Notes: a model not told the origin generated them from the letters alone. A stretch of DNA of 64,000 nucleotides from Clavaria fumosa (GCA_951802425.1 OX637801.1:2170001-2234000), one strand, 5' to 3'; numbered from the stretch's first letter, positions 45,735-57,702 are shown. A program made the numbers and translations.

Positions 45735-46323
45735 GTAAGGCAGATCGAAATAGCCCGCGCAGTCGCTCATAACAACTATCCAATATGACGATTGGCAACG
45801 TTACTCTGGGATTCTTGAACTTGTAGCTGTTAGTCCAGAGAGGCTTCGGATTGGCGCTGTTTGACGGAAATTTCCGACGTGTGTATCTAATATTGCGCCC
45901 AACTAGCCTGTGCTGAGAATCATCGGTGACAGTGCTTCGTTGGAGAAATGTAACTTCATCTTCCACACTACCGGGCAAGTAGCGTGTAGGTTGGATTGTA
46001 TTCCGCTTAGCTAAAGCAAAGGGCACTCTATCGTTGCCAAAATTCTTGTATTCATCTAAACAGATCATCAACATGAAGTCATTCCGAAACCGCAATAAAT
46101 GAACCAGACCAGGAGAGTTGTGCGATATGACCATGGCATATTTTTTCCAATCATACGGAATTTCTCCGTCCTCCCAGGTCGCATCGTCCAAGTTGATGTC
46201 GAGTTCCAACAAACTCTCGTCGCTCTCTGGCTGAGCATTTGTCAGGTGGCCATAATCTAGCAATTCCCGTGATGCTTGTTCGTCGCCTGTCCGATAGTTG
46301 GAGGAGGGATGTGGGGAATCCAT
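45735..46323 (-). pseudogene. Relic adaptor copy: truncated RA plus decayed linker
   Basis: The frame begins MDSPHPSS, like the MDS start of the fused gene, and encodes a short-form RA start (INLDDATWEDGEIPYDWKKYAM.. SHNSPG) lacking the same ~9 residues. The second RA half (RCLSYDEKP) is missing. Instead the frame runs into sequence resembling the pre-RA linker of the first copy (EDEVTFLQR..TDDSQH) and then a degraded RA start (PRVTLPIVILD). No SH3 domain follows before the next copy's linker. It is most simply a broken duplicate, though a small RA-only protein or a 5' exon of the next gene is possible. Confidence 0.6.
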
Positions 46324-47359
46324 CTTGAAGACGCGCGGAGCGCTCTCGCGCCTTTATTGTTGGATGATTGTCTGCCGAGACAGGGACCATGCGGCCATCA
46401 CAGTGATGGATATGTGCAGTTCCTTCGTTCCTGATGGTGTCTGGTGTCTGATCGACTGCAGTGATCCTGAATGACCGCCAGCTACGGAAAAATGCGGACC
46501 GCTGAAGTTCACAGTTCGTTCGTGAAAGGAATATTTATCGGGCGGTTACCTATTTTTAATCATTTATTTGGAGGCATAGCGCAGCCTGACGGAGAATGCT
46601 AGTCGCACAAGATTTCAGAATTTACTAAACGCAAAGAACTTGAAAAGGTGTCACTTCTCTGCGATACCTTCTTGGTCCGCAGTCGGCGTGTGAAGCAGAG
46701 ATGCAAGTCGAATTGTAGCCGAGGGGAATGACTGGCATGATCATAAAGACCTACTGCACCTGCCATACACGGTTTGAGCTAATAAAAGCCTTACTTGTGA
46801 TGCTTTTAGACATATTTAGGGTACTGACAACTCACCATTTCCTTGGTCCAGGGAATGTTGCCACGATGTCGGTGTATCGGATCATTTTTTCACAACAGAT
46901 GGACTTGGCGGCATCCGCATTTCAGATACGAGTTCCACATCAGCGCCGACGCGTCGGCGAAGCGACTCTCGTTCCTAAGTCTGCATTGACATTTGTAACG
47001 AATGAGTCAAATAAGCGACATGTAGATAAGAACGAATCCACATTATTGTAATTCGACTGGCTAATAATCTTTTGCCTCGGGAAGAATCTCGGGAGAGGAC
47101 AGCAAGTGAAAAGTCTCCTTGGTTAAAAGTACAACGTGTATGTCTGGGGTCGTGGCATGGAAGAAACGAAATGAGGCATGGAATTATGAGATGTAAATAA
47201 CCGAACGCGCAAACTCGTCAGGGAGAGGACAGTGGATGGAGGTGGAGGGTATGGCAGGAAGACGTGGACCAAACAGGTTGTAGACTGCAGAACGAAAACA
47301 AGGCCTCGTATGCACTGGATTAGGAAACAAGAACAACAAAGAGTATTACAGTACCAGTA
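46324..47359. other. Spacer between adaptor copies
   Basis: No coding region was found. It contains a perfect 16-bp palindrome at 46944-46959 and a short stretch (46978-47031) similar to 43938-43993 in the next spacer. Confidence 0.4.
46944..46959. repeat. Perfect 16-bp GC palindrome
   Basis: CGCCGACGCGTCGGCG is its own reverse complement. It could be a dimeric transcription-factor site or chance. It stands out in an otherwise AT-rich spacer. Confidence 0.6.
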
Positions 47360-49741
47360 TCATGTCACGGCCACAATCCTCTGTGCTGGGAAGGCGGACG
47401 ACATGGGTGACACCTGCGATGGACCAACACCGTCCGATTCCAGGTTGATCGAATGCGCGGGGATGCTCGTGTTCGGTGTGGCAGGCACTGCAGAGGAATG
47501 AACTCTCCCAATGAACCAAGACTGGACAGGCCAAAGTTAGTTGCGGAAGAAGCGTAATATACAAGGGAGAAGGTAACGTACAGGAACCCAGCCACGGTCA
47601 CCACCTTCTTCTTTCACAGCCTGCACGGATATTTCCCAGTCATGACGAGGCTCGACAGAAAAACAAAGATTGACGACACACATAGGACCAATGATTGTAA
47701 CGTTTGAATACTCTCAGTGCGTCATCCTTGCTCAAATCCAACTCATCTTCTCCGCGCTTCGTATAATCCATCAACGCAATCCCTGGACAACTCGTCGACA
47801 AGATGCTGAGCGGGAGAATAGGCGTCTTGTAGGCAGGAGACACAGGAGGAGAAGTACGCGGAGCAGAAGCCCTTGCTTCTGCTATTGCAATTGCCACCGG
47901 GACGTTTGTTTCCAGAAGACAGCCAGCGGGAACCCATCCTTGCTTGCTCATGTCAAGGTCGACCTCGCCAGTGCCTACGGGATCTCGTTGGACGATCCAC
48001 CAGCCTCGGGCTCTGGTCTTGGAAATAATAACAAAAGTGTCGCCACTGCAAGAACAACGTAAGAAAATGTCAGCGGAAGAAGCGCGACAAGAACGCACAC
48101 AACCACATCGAACTCGTCCTCTTGCTCCGCCATGTATGGATAGATAGCAACCGCGTACGAAACTTCTGCTACCGAGAGCGCAATCTCCCTAGCGTCGCCA
48201 TCAGCACCGTGGTTACCAGATCGTGACTTAGTCCCCTCGCTTGCCACTTGAGCGGCAGGTGCTGTTAGGTCGTCGGCGGCGCTCGCGCCACCAGGCGTCA
48301 CGACATCCAACCATCCAGGTTGTGGGCTGACCCCACTCAACACGGGCGTCGCACTCAAATCATTCACCTCTAACCGCGGGGGACGCGGTGCTGGTCGGCC
48401 GCCGCCAGCTAGACCATTCGATGGCTTCTTCGCGTGTCCCTGCTCGTGGTTCTGCGCTTGACCGTTTATACTTCCTTCCAACTGAGACGCCCTGCGTGCA
48501 GCCTGCTTCTGCTGTGCGACTGCTATTGGGGAACGAATGTCTTTGATATGTTTCAACATGAAAACGGGATTTTTCTTGGTGTCCTTGAGCTTTTGGAACA
48601 AGAGAAGCGGTTTTTCATCATAGCTGAGACAGCGCTCTGTACGCCCAATGAGTACACAATGTCTCGAAACTCGAGAAATAAGGCGTTCGTCAACGAACCG
48701 GTTGAACCATGACATATGAACAAAGCGTAGTTTTGCCAACTATCGTTCTGAATCTTGTACTTCTTTAAAGCCGCCGGTAATACCTTCCACGTCGGATCGT
48801 CCAAGCTCACTTTGAAGCTCTTGAAATTGTCTGTGCTGTCTGAGCGATGAGGTTTCGGCGCAGCCGGGCTTTGCGACGGTGATTCTTGAACTGAGGTTTG
48901 GTGATTGCGCTGTTTCTCGGTCGGACTGTGCTGGGAATCGTTGAGGGCACCGTTTCGTTGAAGAGGCGCAACGTCATGTTCAAGACGATGGGGTGAAATA
49001 TGTGAGGGTTCGACTGTGTCAGGCTTGGTGGGAGATCGGTACTGGGTCCACTTGAAGGAGGCTTGACGTCGTAAGGATGTTTCATCCTTCTCAGAGTATA
49101 TGAGCCGTGTGAAAGACAAATTGGATCAAGCTACTTACAGAAGGAGGATGTGGTGTCTGGAGGCTATGATATTCTTCGAGAAAGTAGTGAAAACTGTTGC
49201 TCAACTGTTTGTTCTCTTCTTCCATCATCTGGAGCCGCTTAGCTGTTGTAGAATGTCAATGAGTGCAAACATCGACCAAGAAAAGAACACGGCTGGCCTT
49301 GATCTTTCACAATTTCGTACAGTTTATCTATGGTGATGTCTGCTAACCTCTCCTGCGCCTCGGCTGTGAAACATCATCAAGTCAATTCCAAACATACAGA
49401 ACAATTGAAAGTGACTCACATGGTGGAACGTAGTGATCCTCCTCGATTGGCACGTTGTGCGCGAGTTTGATTTGGTAGACGGCTTTGAGAATGGCGAGTC
49501 GCTGTCCGACAGTGGCGACACCGATTGATTTGAGGCCCTCCGAGTCCAGCATGCACAACACATCACCAGAGATATTGTTTTCTGCTAAAATGTTAACCAC
49601 CACGCAGGTGTAATTGGCGGATGGCACACCTCGAAGCGCTGATTCGTGCTGAGGATAGCCGAGGCTGGAAAACCATGCATGTACATCTGATTCGTCCCAT
49701 TCAAGGATGTGGCGACCGTACATGATGCCACTGAGGTCCAT
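47360..49741 (-). CDS. ubc2: Ubc2/Ste50-type MAPK adaptor: SAM-RA-SH3-SH3
   Basis: Ste50-class adaptors link Cdc42/Ras and the MAPKKK in pheromone and stress signalling; basidiomycete Ubc2 adds C-terminal SH3 domains. Exon 1 (49741-49420) encodes the SAM domain (ILEWDESDVHAWFSSLGYPQHE..GLKSIGVATVGQRLAILKAVYQIKL). A short helical stretch (IDKLYEIVKDQ, then RLQMMEEENKQLSNSFHYF) may form a coiled coil. The RA domain is VSLDDPTWKVLPAALKKYKI..WQNYALFICHG, then RCLSYDEKPLLLFQKLKDTKK. SH3-1 is VSYAVAIYPYMAEQEDEFDVVV..SGDTF..GWVPAGCLLE; SH3-2 is GIALMDYTKRGEDELDLSKDDALRVF..GDRGWVP|SWFIGRV. The tail ends IVAVT. The donor after exon 2 is ambiguous (GC or weak GT). This is the only copy of the array with a SAM domain, so it is probably the parental gene. 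Confidence 0.88.
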
Positions 49742-50542
49742 GTTCAATGTCGAAGGTGGATGTGGGCCTCGACAAGAATTACGGAGGGAGGGAGAACGAA
49801 GGTGTTGAGTGATTGCCAGTTTCTAAAGCCGCACAGCAAGGTTTGTCACCACTGAGAGCACTGCCACCGAATGGGTGATCCAATCAATTATCTATCACCT
49901 TCATAAGGAGTTATGGCACAATGGTACAGGGAGAGAAGTAGTTGGGATTCACACTGTCTAGTACGTAATTTTTTTAGATGGTGGAAACTGCAGAATACAC
50001 GAAAGAGCATTTTTTTCTTACCAAAACCTTCTGAATTTCAGGCTCATGTTTAAGCTAAGTTTGAGTGAACAAAATCAAGCAATGAAAGAATCATAAGAAT
50101 GACATCAGAGCAGAATCTTTTAATTTGCTTTTAATTTTAAGATATCAAGAAATATTATCACATCTTACAGTAAGATAGAGTGATTTGAAAATAAAAATAA
50201 AAATAAAGAAACTGCATTGATAGTAAGTGTCAACCAAGAGCTGTGTTCACTTGTAGTTGCACAAGGAAGCTTAGGAGCTTGGCTGTGCACAAGGAAGCAA
50301 GTATGAGAGTTTGGTAGCAACATGAGGTGGCTAGCTACCACAACATATATACTCAGTGAGTATGATGCATAATGAATCAGTCATATGGCTGAAGAGATGA
50401 GTCAGCTCTGTAGGTCCGAGTGCCCTCACAATGAGCATGGGAGGTGAGTACAGCACAGAATGCAATGTGTCCATGGAATTCCCGTTGTATAAAAGCTAGT
50501 TGCATTCCAAGTAACATAGGTGCACGGGTTACCTGTACTGCT
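49742..50542. other. AT-rich intergenic stretch
   Basis: It includes the promoter of the SAM-containing adaptor and an A/T-rich run (about 49960-50220, with AAAATAAAAATAAAAATAAAG). I see no gene. Confidence 0.5.
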
Positions 50543-53500
50543 TTACAATGTATGCACAGTTGCAATGTTTGTATTCTGCGAGTCAATGCTAGATAGGAAG
50601 CCGCTGCATGTACACCGTACAAAGGCATGTTTAGAGTGTTGCAAAACCACCGTTCCTCTCGAAGATAGATATCGCGTTGCCGCAGTCGCCTCTGCAACAT
50701 ATTTGTTAGACATCACGAGAAAAATGTCAACATGTCAACGTACACTACTAGTGCTTTCTCTCCTTTATGTATATCGCCCACAGAAAAATAGGAAACATCT
50801 GAGTCCATGCGGGCGATGATTGTCCCATTCGCAGGATCATCTGTTGACTTCATGACATCCCAAATACGGATACACCCTTGAAACAATTGAATATTGAGTA
50901 ACTGTACTTCCAGAGTCAAAAAGCAGACCTGCCATCAATTCCACCCGTGACAAGACTCAGTTTCCTGCTCGAAGTCTCCACCCATTGTGCCTCGACGATC
51001 CCAAAGCACGAAGCGCCCGGCGCCACGCGCTTCCGTCCTCGGTGCTCAAAGGCATGTAGGGGGCCTCGTGCCAGCATTCTCGAGTCGTAAACATGGGATA
51101 TGTTGTCGCTACGGGCCGCGACTAGGTAAACACCATCGTCGCTATATGACGCCGAATTAACGTCCCAGAGGAAATCTCTGGGCCACAGGGATTCTTCAAG
51201 CGGATAGCTCTGCGTTGGTTTTTTGGACCTTCCCCGCGCATCGAAGATTTGCAGGAGGCGCTCCGTGCCGACAGTAAACAGAGCAAGACGCTCACCTGAA
51301 CAAAGCCACGATATTCAAGACAGAACACTGACGTTGGCGTCAGCATACCTTCACTGTCAATTGCAAGAGCTTCTCCTGAACCCTGTGCATTCAAACGGAA
51401 CGAAAGTGTCCCTTTAATCATATCAAACGCCTTATGGTGTCCTGAATATCCCCCGGCTTCTGAAGACGCGAACAGGAGGTGGGAGGTCGGCCCACATCCC
51501 CACACCATTGAAGCAACGGCATGCTTCGCATGCTTCGGAGACCTTGATCCTAACGCTAAGGTGGTACGTTTATCGTCATAGAGTGCATCCACGCCCGAGT
51601 AGATATAAATCATCCTGGTAAAGGTAAAGAGGTCTGTGGTTGCTACAATCGAGGACAATTGGCTTGACCTACCCATCATTACATCCCACGGCAAGCGTTG
51701 TAGTGTCAGGTTTGAAACAGAGATCATTAACCTCCTCATCAAAAGTGACTGCTGAGTATCAGGTAAATCCGGATTGGTTGAGCAGAATAGATTCACCGGT
51801 TTTCTTTAGAAGGACGGTGGGTCTTGACACTGTATTGCCAGCGTTTGACATCTCCGGCAGCTGGGTTCTAGAAATCATATCAAAAGAAGATAATCGGGAC
51901 GTCGAGAACATGAAGGTAAACCTTTCGCATCGCAATTGTTCCACGTAAGTAAGTAAATCCTTATTGGCGCATAATGAATCTCTCGGCTCTCTGTACACTT
52001 CCTCTCCATCCTCACAATATTGCCAGACGCGGACGGTACAATCTGACCCTGATGAAATGACACGGTTCCAACTTCCCAAAGTTTTGAACAGAGTTGAAGA
52101 AAAGAAAAATAAGTGAGGCCCAACTTACCATGTTGGATCAAAGGCAACGTCATTTATGACGTAGAATTTATCCCAAGTCTCTGGGAAACAAGGTCAGCAA
52201 CTGGTTGGGAGCAAAAAATATAACACAAGACTAACGAGTCCATTCACCCATGCACTGCGATCGTTTTCCTCGGTGACCTTCACCGACGTGAACTGAAAAA
52301 TCATTCAAAGAGTGATTGAGTGATTAGATGTCACTCACACTCATCCCCATGATGTAATATGAGAGATCCACTCTTATTGTAGGGCTCGGGCATCTCTGAG
52401 AAAGGGGGATGAGCTGGAAAATTTGCCTCGAGCATCCCAGGCATCAAGGATGCATACCGTCTTCCCTATCCGAAAATCCACCCGTCGTGCAAGTGCATAT
52501 AGCCACCAACTGCCCATTTTGCTTTATCTTGTTGGTTGCTTTGATGATTTGAATGTCATAGTTATGGAGGTAACGTTTGGAGTACGCACGACCTGGAGCT
52601 TGCCTAAAGGACGCCACCTCGTGCAGATTCGAAAGATAGTTTTGGCTCTGGGGGGAGGGGCGGCATACAGTCTGCCCCCCGAGGGATCGACGGATTGAAG
52701 ACGATAAGACCCGAGATTTACAGAGCTGCCAGAAATGTGAGTTATTTGGAACCCAGAGATTTTTGGACACAGCACAATGTTCCAAGTGAATGGACCCTCT
52801 GCAAGGCGAGGATCAATACCTCGAATCCTCGCCCTGGCACCCCAATGATTTGAATGATCAGGAACATCCCTCTGCGCAGAGAGGCATAGGTCATGGAAAG
52901 ACTTGCGCATGGGACCCTCGGTAGGCAGCTTCGCACGGACGGACCGCCACTTGTCCTTCCACTGATGAGACGGTCAGAAACCGCACATGAGAACGAAGGT
53001 AGTGTTACATTTTCGGGGTCGTTGGGGGCTAGGGCAGCCTGAACCATATCATAATCGCTGTCCGAATCGCTGTTGTTGCTGGGTTGCGCTTCGCACTTCT
53101 TCCAGTGCGATGCTAGAGTCAAGCTAGCGGATATTTAAAATTTCCAGTAATGGGCGAACCTTGGGCACTGGCTGTGGTTGAATGCGACGATCGTCATCGC
53201 TATCAGAGACCAAGTCAATGATCGCCAACTCTTCACAATTTCTTCGTTCAGAGGGACCCGCGCTGCCGCTGGGAGCGTGAATGTATTTTGATTTCTTCGG
53301 TAACGGGCCATCTTGCGAAACAAAAGGCCGTTTCTTACACCCTTTTGAGTCAACACACAGCAAATGAACAAACCCACTCACCTCACTGACAGACAAAGCA
53401 TCGCCTCTGATAACGGATGCGCGGCTTGCAGGCGAGACCGCTTCGGTCTGGCACGTTGATCTATAATACTCTAACTTCAATATGACAACCATCGTTCAGA

Positions 53501-53607
53501 AATACCGACTTTTTTTCTCCAATAAATTCAATGTCAGAGTCGTCGTTGTCAATGATCTCCACGATCTTGTGATTGCTGGGAAGCGAGTCGATGTTCTCGA
53601 CCTTCAT
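50543..53607 (-). CDS. WD40-repeat protein with SUMO-interaction-like N-terminus
   Basis: The start was set at the first ATG (53607, MKVENIDSLP). The N-terminal ~180 residues are acidic and disordered with two hydrophobic-acidic motifs, VEIIDNDDSDIEFI and AIIDLVSDSDDD, that match SUMO-interacting motifs. A conserved-looking segment follows (KWRSVRAKLPTEGP, SFHDLCLSAQRDVPDHSNHWGARARI). The C-terminal half is a beta-propeller: SGSDCTVRVW, DEEVNDLCFKPDTTTLAVG, HAVASMVWGCGPTSHLLFASSE, RDFLWDVNSASYSDDGVYLVAA and LVTGGIDGCIRIWDVM, ending GDCGNAISIFERNG plus a short exon. The many short introns were only partly resolved; the end at 50543 is the best-looking frame. It could act in chromatin or a ubiquitin/SUMO pathway, by inference only. 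Confidence 0.7.
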
Positions 53608-53807
53608 TGCCGCGGGGCTGTGGTGTGGGGCGTTATCCCACTCTGGCACGGAGACGGCTGGGTGCGCGTCGTTCTAGGGAGACGCGACAAACAACGGCTT
53701 TGACGGGGCGCGTTACGCGTGCCCGATTTCCTTCTACGGACGACGACGACGGTGGCATCTGAGCTCACAAACGACTACCAAATTTTGGACCTTGCAACAC
53801 ACAACAC

Positions 53808-56800
53808 ATGGATGATCCTTGGCGAAATGCCTGGGATGAAGCATCAACGCCGACGGCGCCTCGCCCGCGTGATTTAGAGACAGATATTGGCATAACTTGG
53901 TCTACAGGGGCCCATATCAAATGGGACGACATCGAGCCAAGTTCTCACGTTTCTAGTCTGTGGGTTCAGCCGACCGACGCCCCAAAAGTGTGGGACTCTC
54001 CGTACGAACACCTGCCACTAGAGGGAAATCATGTCTCGCAAGAGCAGGCACATTTGCCCTCTCCTCCTGCTTCTCCGAAGTTCGAGCGCCGAGCTACGCC
54101 GCCGTTAGCTACGCCGCCGATTGAGGAAGAACCAGCCCAAGATGCAGACCCACCTCGAGTGGCTTCACCCGCACCGTCGGCTTCTCCCGACTCTGGCTCC
54201 TTGCGCGGGATATCACCAGCGCGTTCCGCTAGCCCGGATGCCTTCGGCGGATTCGAGTCTGGTCTACAGCATGGCATTCCCGCTGATGACAGTGTATCAC
54301 ATTTACCTGATGAAGTCGCTGACGCGTGGGGCACATCGGCCTCATGGGATGACGCAAAGCCCTCGAATGAGGAGGAGCCAGAGGAGGCGTCGGATGAGTG
54401 GGAGGCGGCTCGACGGCGGAAAGAGCAGCAGGATCGCAGATTAGTGAGTACACGCCCCTTTGTCACGCAAATCATGTACAATGACCTTGTGCACGCAGCC
54501 ACCTGATCTACTACCTTCGCTTCTCAGACAATTTGACGAGCTCGCTGCAGAGCTGTGGCTTGCACCACCTGAGCCAAAGGAATCCGTGTCGATCTCAGAT
54601 GGAGCCAAAGAGTTAAAGGATATTGATTGGCTGTAAGCATCACAAGATTTTTGTCTCGTATTCTCGTAGTTAATGTGCGACTAGCGAAGCTGCTGTCAAA
54701 CGGTTTTCCCTACCCTCAGGCATGACAATCTCACCGCCTGTCCAACTCAAGGATAGCCACGTCGGGCAGAAAATGGCGGAAGCATTAAAATTGACCCGTA
54801 ACTTCCCGATGACACAAACTAGCCCTCTGGCATTACTGCTCGCCTCGAAAGGATCACTCGCATGGGAAGCAAGCGTGAAATCAAAACAGGACGTCGTCCA
54901 CGATGGGTCAGATCTACTTCCAGCAGGTTGGAAGATGGCAGACCAGGAGAGAGAGAAGAAAGAATCCGCAGCAGCTAAGGGACAGGACAAACCCAAGAAG
55001 GGCGGACTCTTATCCTTCCTAGGGAGGCGGACTGCCAAGCCATCGGGAACCGAAGAGAAGCCTGAACAATTGTCCACTCCCTCGCCGGTGACTGCTGCCG
55101 CCACTGCTCCCACCGCCGCTTCCGAGACAGGTAATGCCAAGGAACCTATATTGACCAATATCAAATCTTCTCCGAGCCATACAACCACTCTCAGTGTAAC
55201 CCCGCATCGCAATATGTCCCCTTCCGCATCAGTCTCCACTTCACAGTTGAACATCCCTGCTGCAGCGCCGACTGCAACTCCAGTTGTGCCAAACGAACCA
55301 GCCGCGGCACCTTCGGCCGTGTCGCGCTTCTTTGGTGTGTTCTCTCGGGCCAAACCCGCGCCAGCGCACAGTTCTCTCGCGCTTACCTCCGATGATCTCG
55401 ACTTCTTGTCAGAAGTCGCGGCAGAGGAACAGAAGAAAGGAGACGCAGATGCGCAGCTGCTCGACCTGAGCGACATGATTGACAGCAAGCCGTTGCCCAA
55501 GAAGGTGCCCGACCCTGTTGTTCCTCTTCCGAAGCTTGCGCCTCCCCCCCCGCCAGGCAGAAAGCCTACCTTCAGCTTTAGAAGTAGCAGCGGTAGTGTG
55601 GGCTCCAAAGGGATGTCGGGAGATATAGATGCTGCATTTGCCTCTGTTGGCTTTGGGACGTTGCCTGAACGGCCAGCATCACCCTCGCTGGATAGACTGA
55701 CTGATGATATAGACTTTTCTCCGCCGAACTCTACAAGGAGCGAATCATTCTCGGCTGCGGAGGTGTCACAGGCAACGTCACAGGCTACGATGCCGACGAC
55801 GTTTGAGATGGTGCCTGATCCGAGGCCTTCTACGCCTATGAAACCTATCACTGCTGCGCCCCAGGCATTCCGCCAGACCATGCGTTCTTCTCCGGCTCGC
55901 GCAGCCAGCGTAACTGCTATCATGTCCAACTCGAGTCCGCCTCGTGCGCCACCCTCGAGCAATTCATTTTCGCAATTTACTCTCCCTCCGCCTCCCTCTT
56001 CGTCGTCACGACCTCACACTCCGGGCATGGGGCACGTGCCTTTTACGCTTCCTCCTCCTCCAGCGCCGTCATCCCGATCTCAGACTCCTGCGGCCTCCTT
56101 TTCAAAGAGTAATAATTCAAGCCCTTTGTCAGCATTGAAAGCACCACAAAATAACGCTGGTCCGACCCGTTTGCCCCAACGATTACCGCCTGTCCTAGTG
56201 CCAGTAGCTGCGGTGAACCTCTTCGATGACGACGACTTCTCAGACTTCCACTCAAGCTCAGCCACGACCTCTCGCCCAATAGACATAACCGCTTCCTATT
56301 CGGCTTCATCTCTCACGTCGCCATTCCGACATGGATCGCCTTCTACGCAGGCGCTGTTTGAAGGCCTGACACCCACCAAGCCTCTCCCAATCCCTGTAGC
56401 TGACGATTTTGACGATTTTGTCTCATCCCCGCTGCGCTCGCCTTCTCCCCCGCGACCTCCTGCGAAGCCTGTCTTGCTGTCGCGGCCGCTGTCTTCGTCG
56501 CCATCATCCCCTTCTCCCCCTGCCGTGCTGCCCAAGTCTCCACCACGGCCGCCCGCATTGGAGCATGTGCGCACCCAAAGTCTCGTAGAGGCTGCGGCAG
56601 AGCGCGTCGGGCGATGGCCAACACCTCCGTCGCCGTTACCGCTGCCATTACCGCCGCCTGGGGGCAAACCAGTGGTGAGCGATCCATTCGGGCTTGCCTT
56701 ATGGGGTGGTAAGGACGCCAGCGTGTCTTCCATGGTCAGCGAAGGCGCTTTTACGCTCCCTCCACCACCCAACTTTTCTTTGGGGACCCCGCCTCCTGGC

Positions 56801-56980
56801 CGGATGAACTCGCCTAAGAAGATCTCTGCTGAGAAATCTTCTTTGTTCGGTGATCTTGGAATGGGAATGGTGGCGAATGGGCCATCACCGAAGATAACGA
56901 CGGCTTCCACAACTACTTCTTCAGCCGGGGTGCAAGGCGGATTGTCGGCTCAAGATTTGCTCTTCTTCGAAGGGCTGTGA
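53808..56980 (+). CDS. Long disordered Pro/Ser-rich protein with DPW and DFxDF-type motifs
   Basis: The start MDDPWRNAWDEA leads into an acidic Trp-containing region (WDD, WGTSASWDD) and a helix DEWEAARRRKEQQDRRL. Introns after residue Leu (donor GTGAGT) and within DIDWL join PPDLLPSLLRQFDELAAELWL and EAAVKRFSLPSGM. A basic segment KKGGLLSFLGRR and a similar SRFFGVFSR follow. The remaining ~600 residues are Pro/Ser-rich with LFDDDDFSDF, DDFDDFVSSPL and repeated LPPPP blocks, ending LSAQDLLFFEGL. DPW and DFxDF/FxDF-like peptides are typical ligands of clathrin-adaptor ear domains, so an endocytic or trafficking adaptor is a reasonable guess. I do not recognise the family. The start codon is 200 bp from the divergent WD40 gene. 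Confidence 0.75.
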
Positions 56981-57702
56981 CTGCCGCTAAGACGTATTCA
57001 TTTATGTATGTTGGGGAGGCCATCGCCAACCACTTGCTGAGACTAAGGGGATCTTCGATCGGCGCACACCCCAATCGTCGCAACTCCCTCGCCACCATCA
57101 GAACACCGTCATCACATGCTCTGGGTGTTTGGTAAAGCTGTGACAATCCCATTCGGCGCTGACTCGAGATCATGATTGGATTTACATCATCCCTGGTTCC
57201 TGCTTGTGGGGGCGTGTCTCAGGTTGGGTGGGACGTTGGTATAACGAATGCATTGTCTGATAAGAGGAAAGTAGCCATGGAGTTTCTAGCACGACTTTGC
57301 ACGACTACACGCTGCCCACGATACGGGGTGAAGGCCAAGGCAACTCGCGAGATGTCGCTGGCGACTAGGTTTCGATGGCAGCGGGAGGAATACACAGAAG
57401 ATCATATTTGAAATAAACTATGCTAAAAAAGGAAATTTATACCATAAAAGGAGATATTCGGTGTTAAAAGGAGCCGATTTGACTCTGTTTGGTAACTTTT
57501 TTTTTCTGCACGCGTATGATCGTACTCCGCGTGACCCGGTGCTGCAATGCCATGCTCTCCTACATATTCCCGACCATCATCGCATCTTTCCAGTTTGCTT
57601 TTCGTCCACGAACCCACCGTACCCGCGCATCACAAGGTATGCTATCCTTTACTTATCATCTACGTCCTCAAACTCGCTCTCCTTATCTCCAGTTTAAGAC
57701 CT
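56981..57702. other. Intergenic stretch
   Basis: The frames here are short, overlap on both strands and show no motif. It contains the 3' side of the Pro/Ser-rich gene and a possible promoter with a T-run at about 57495-57510. Confidence 0.45.

Noticed and set aside
54670..55962. 430-codon minus-strand frame
   Set aside because: Antisense shadow of the Pro/Ser-rich gene, with composition expected from reading its codons backwards.
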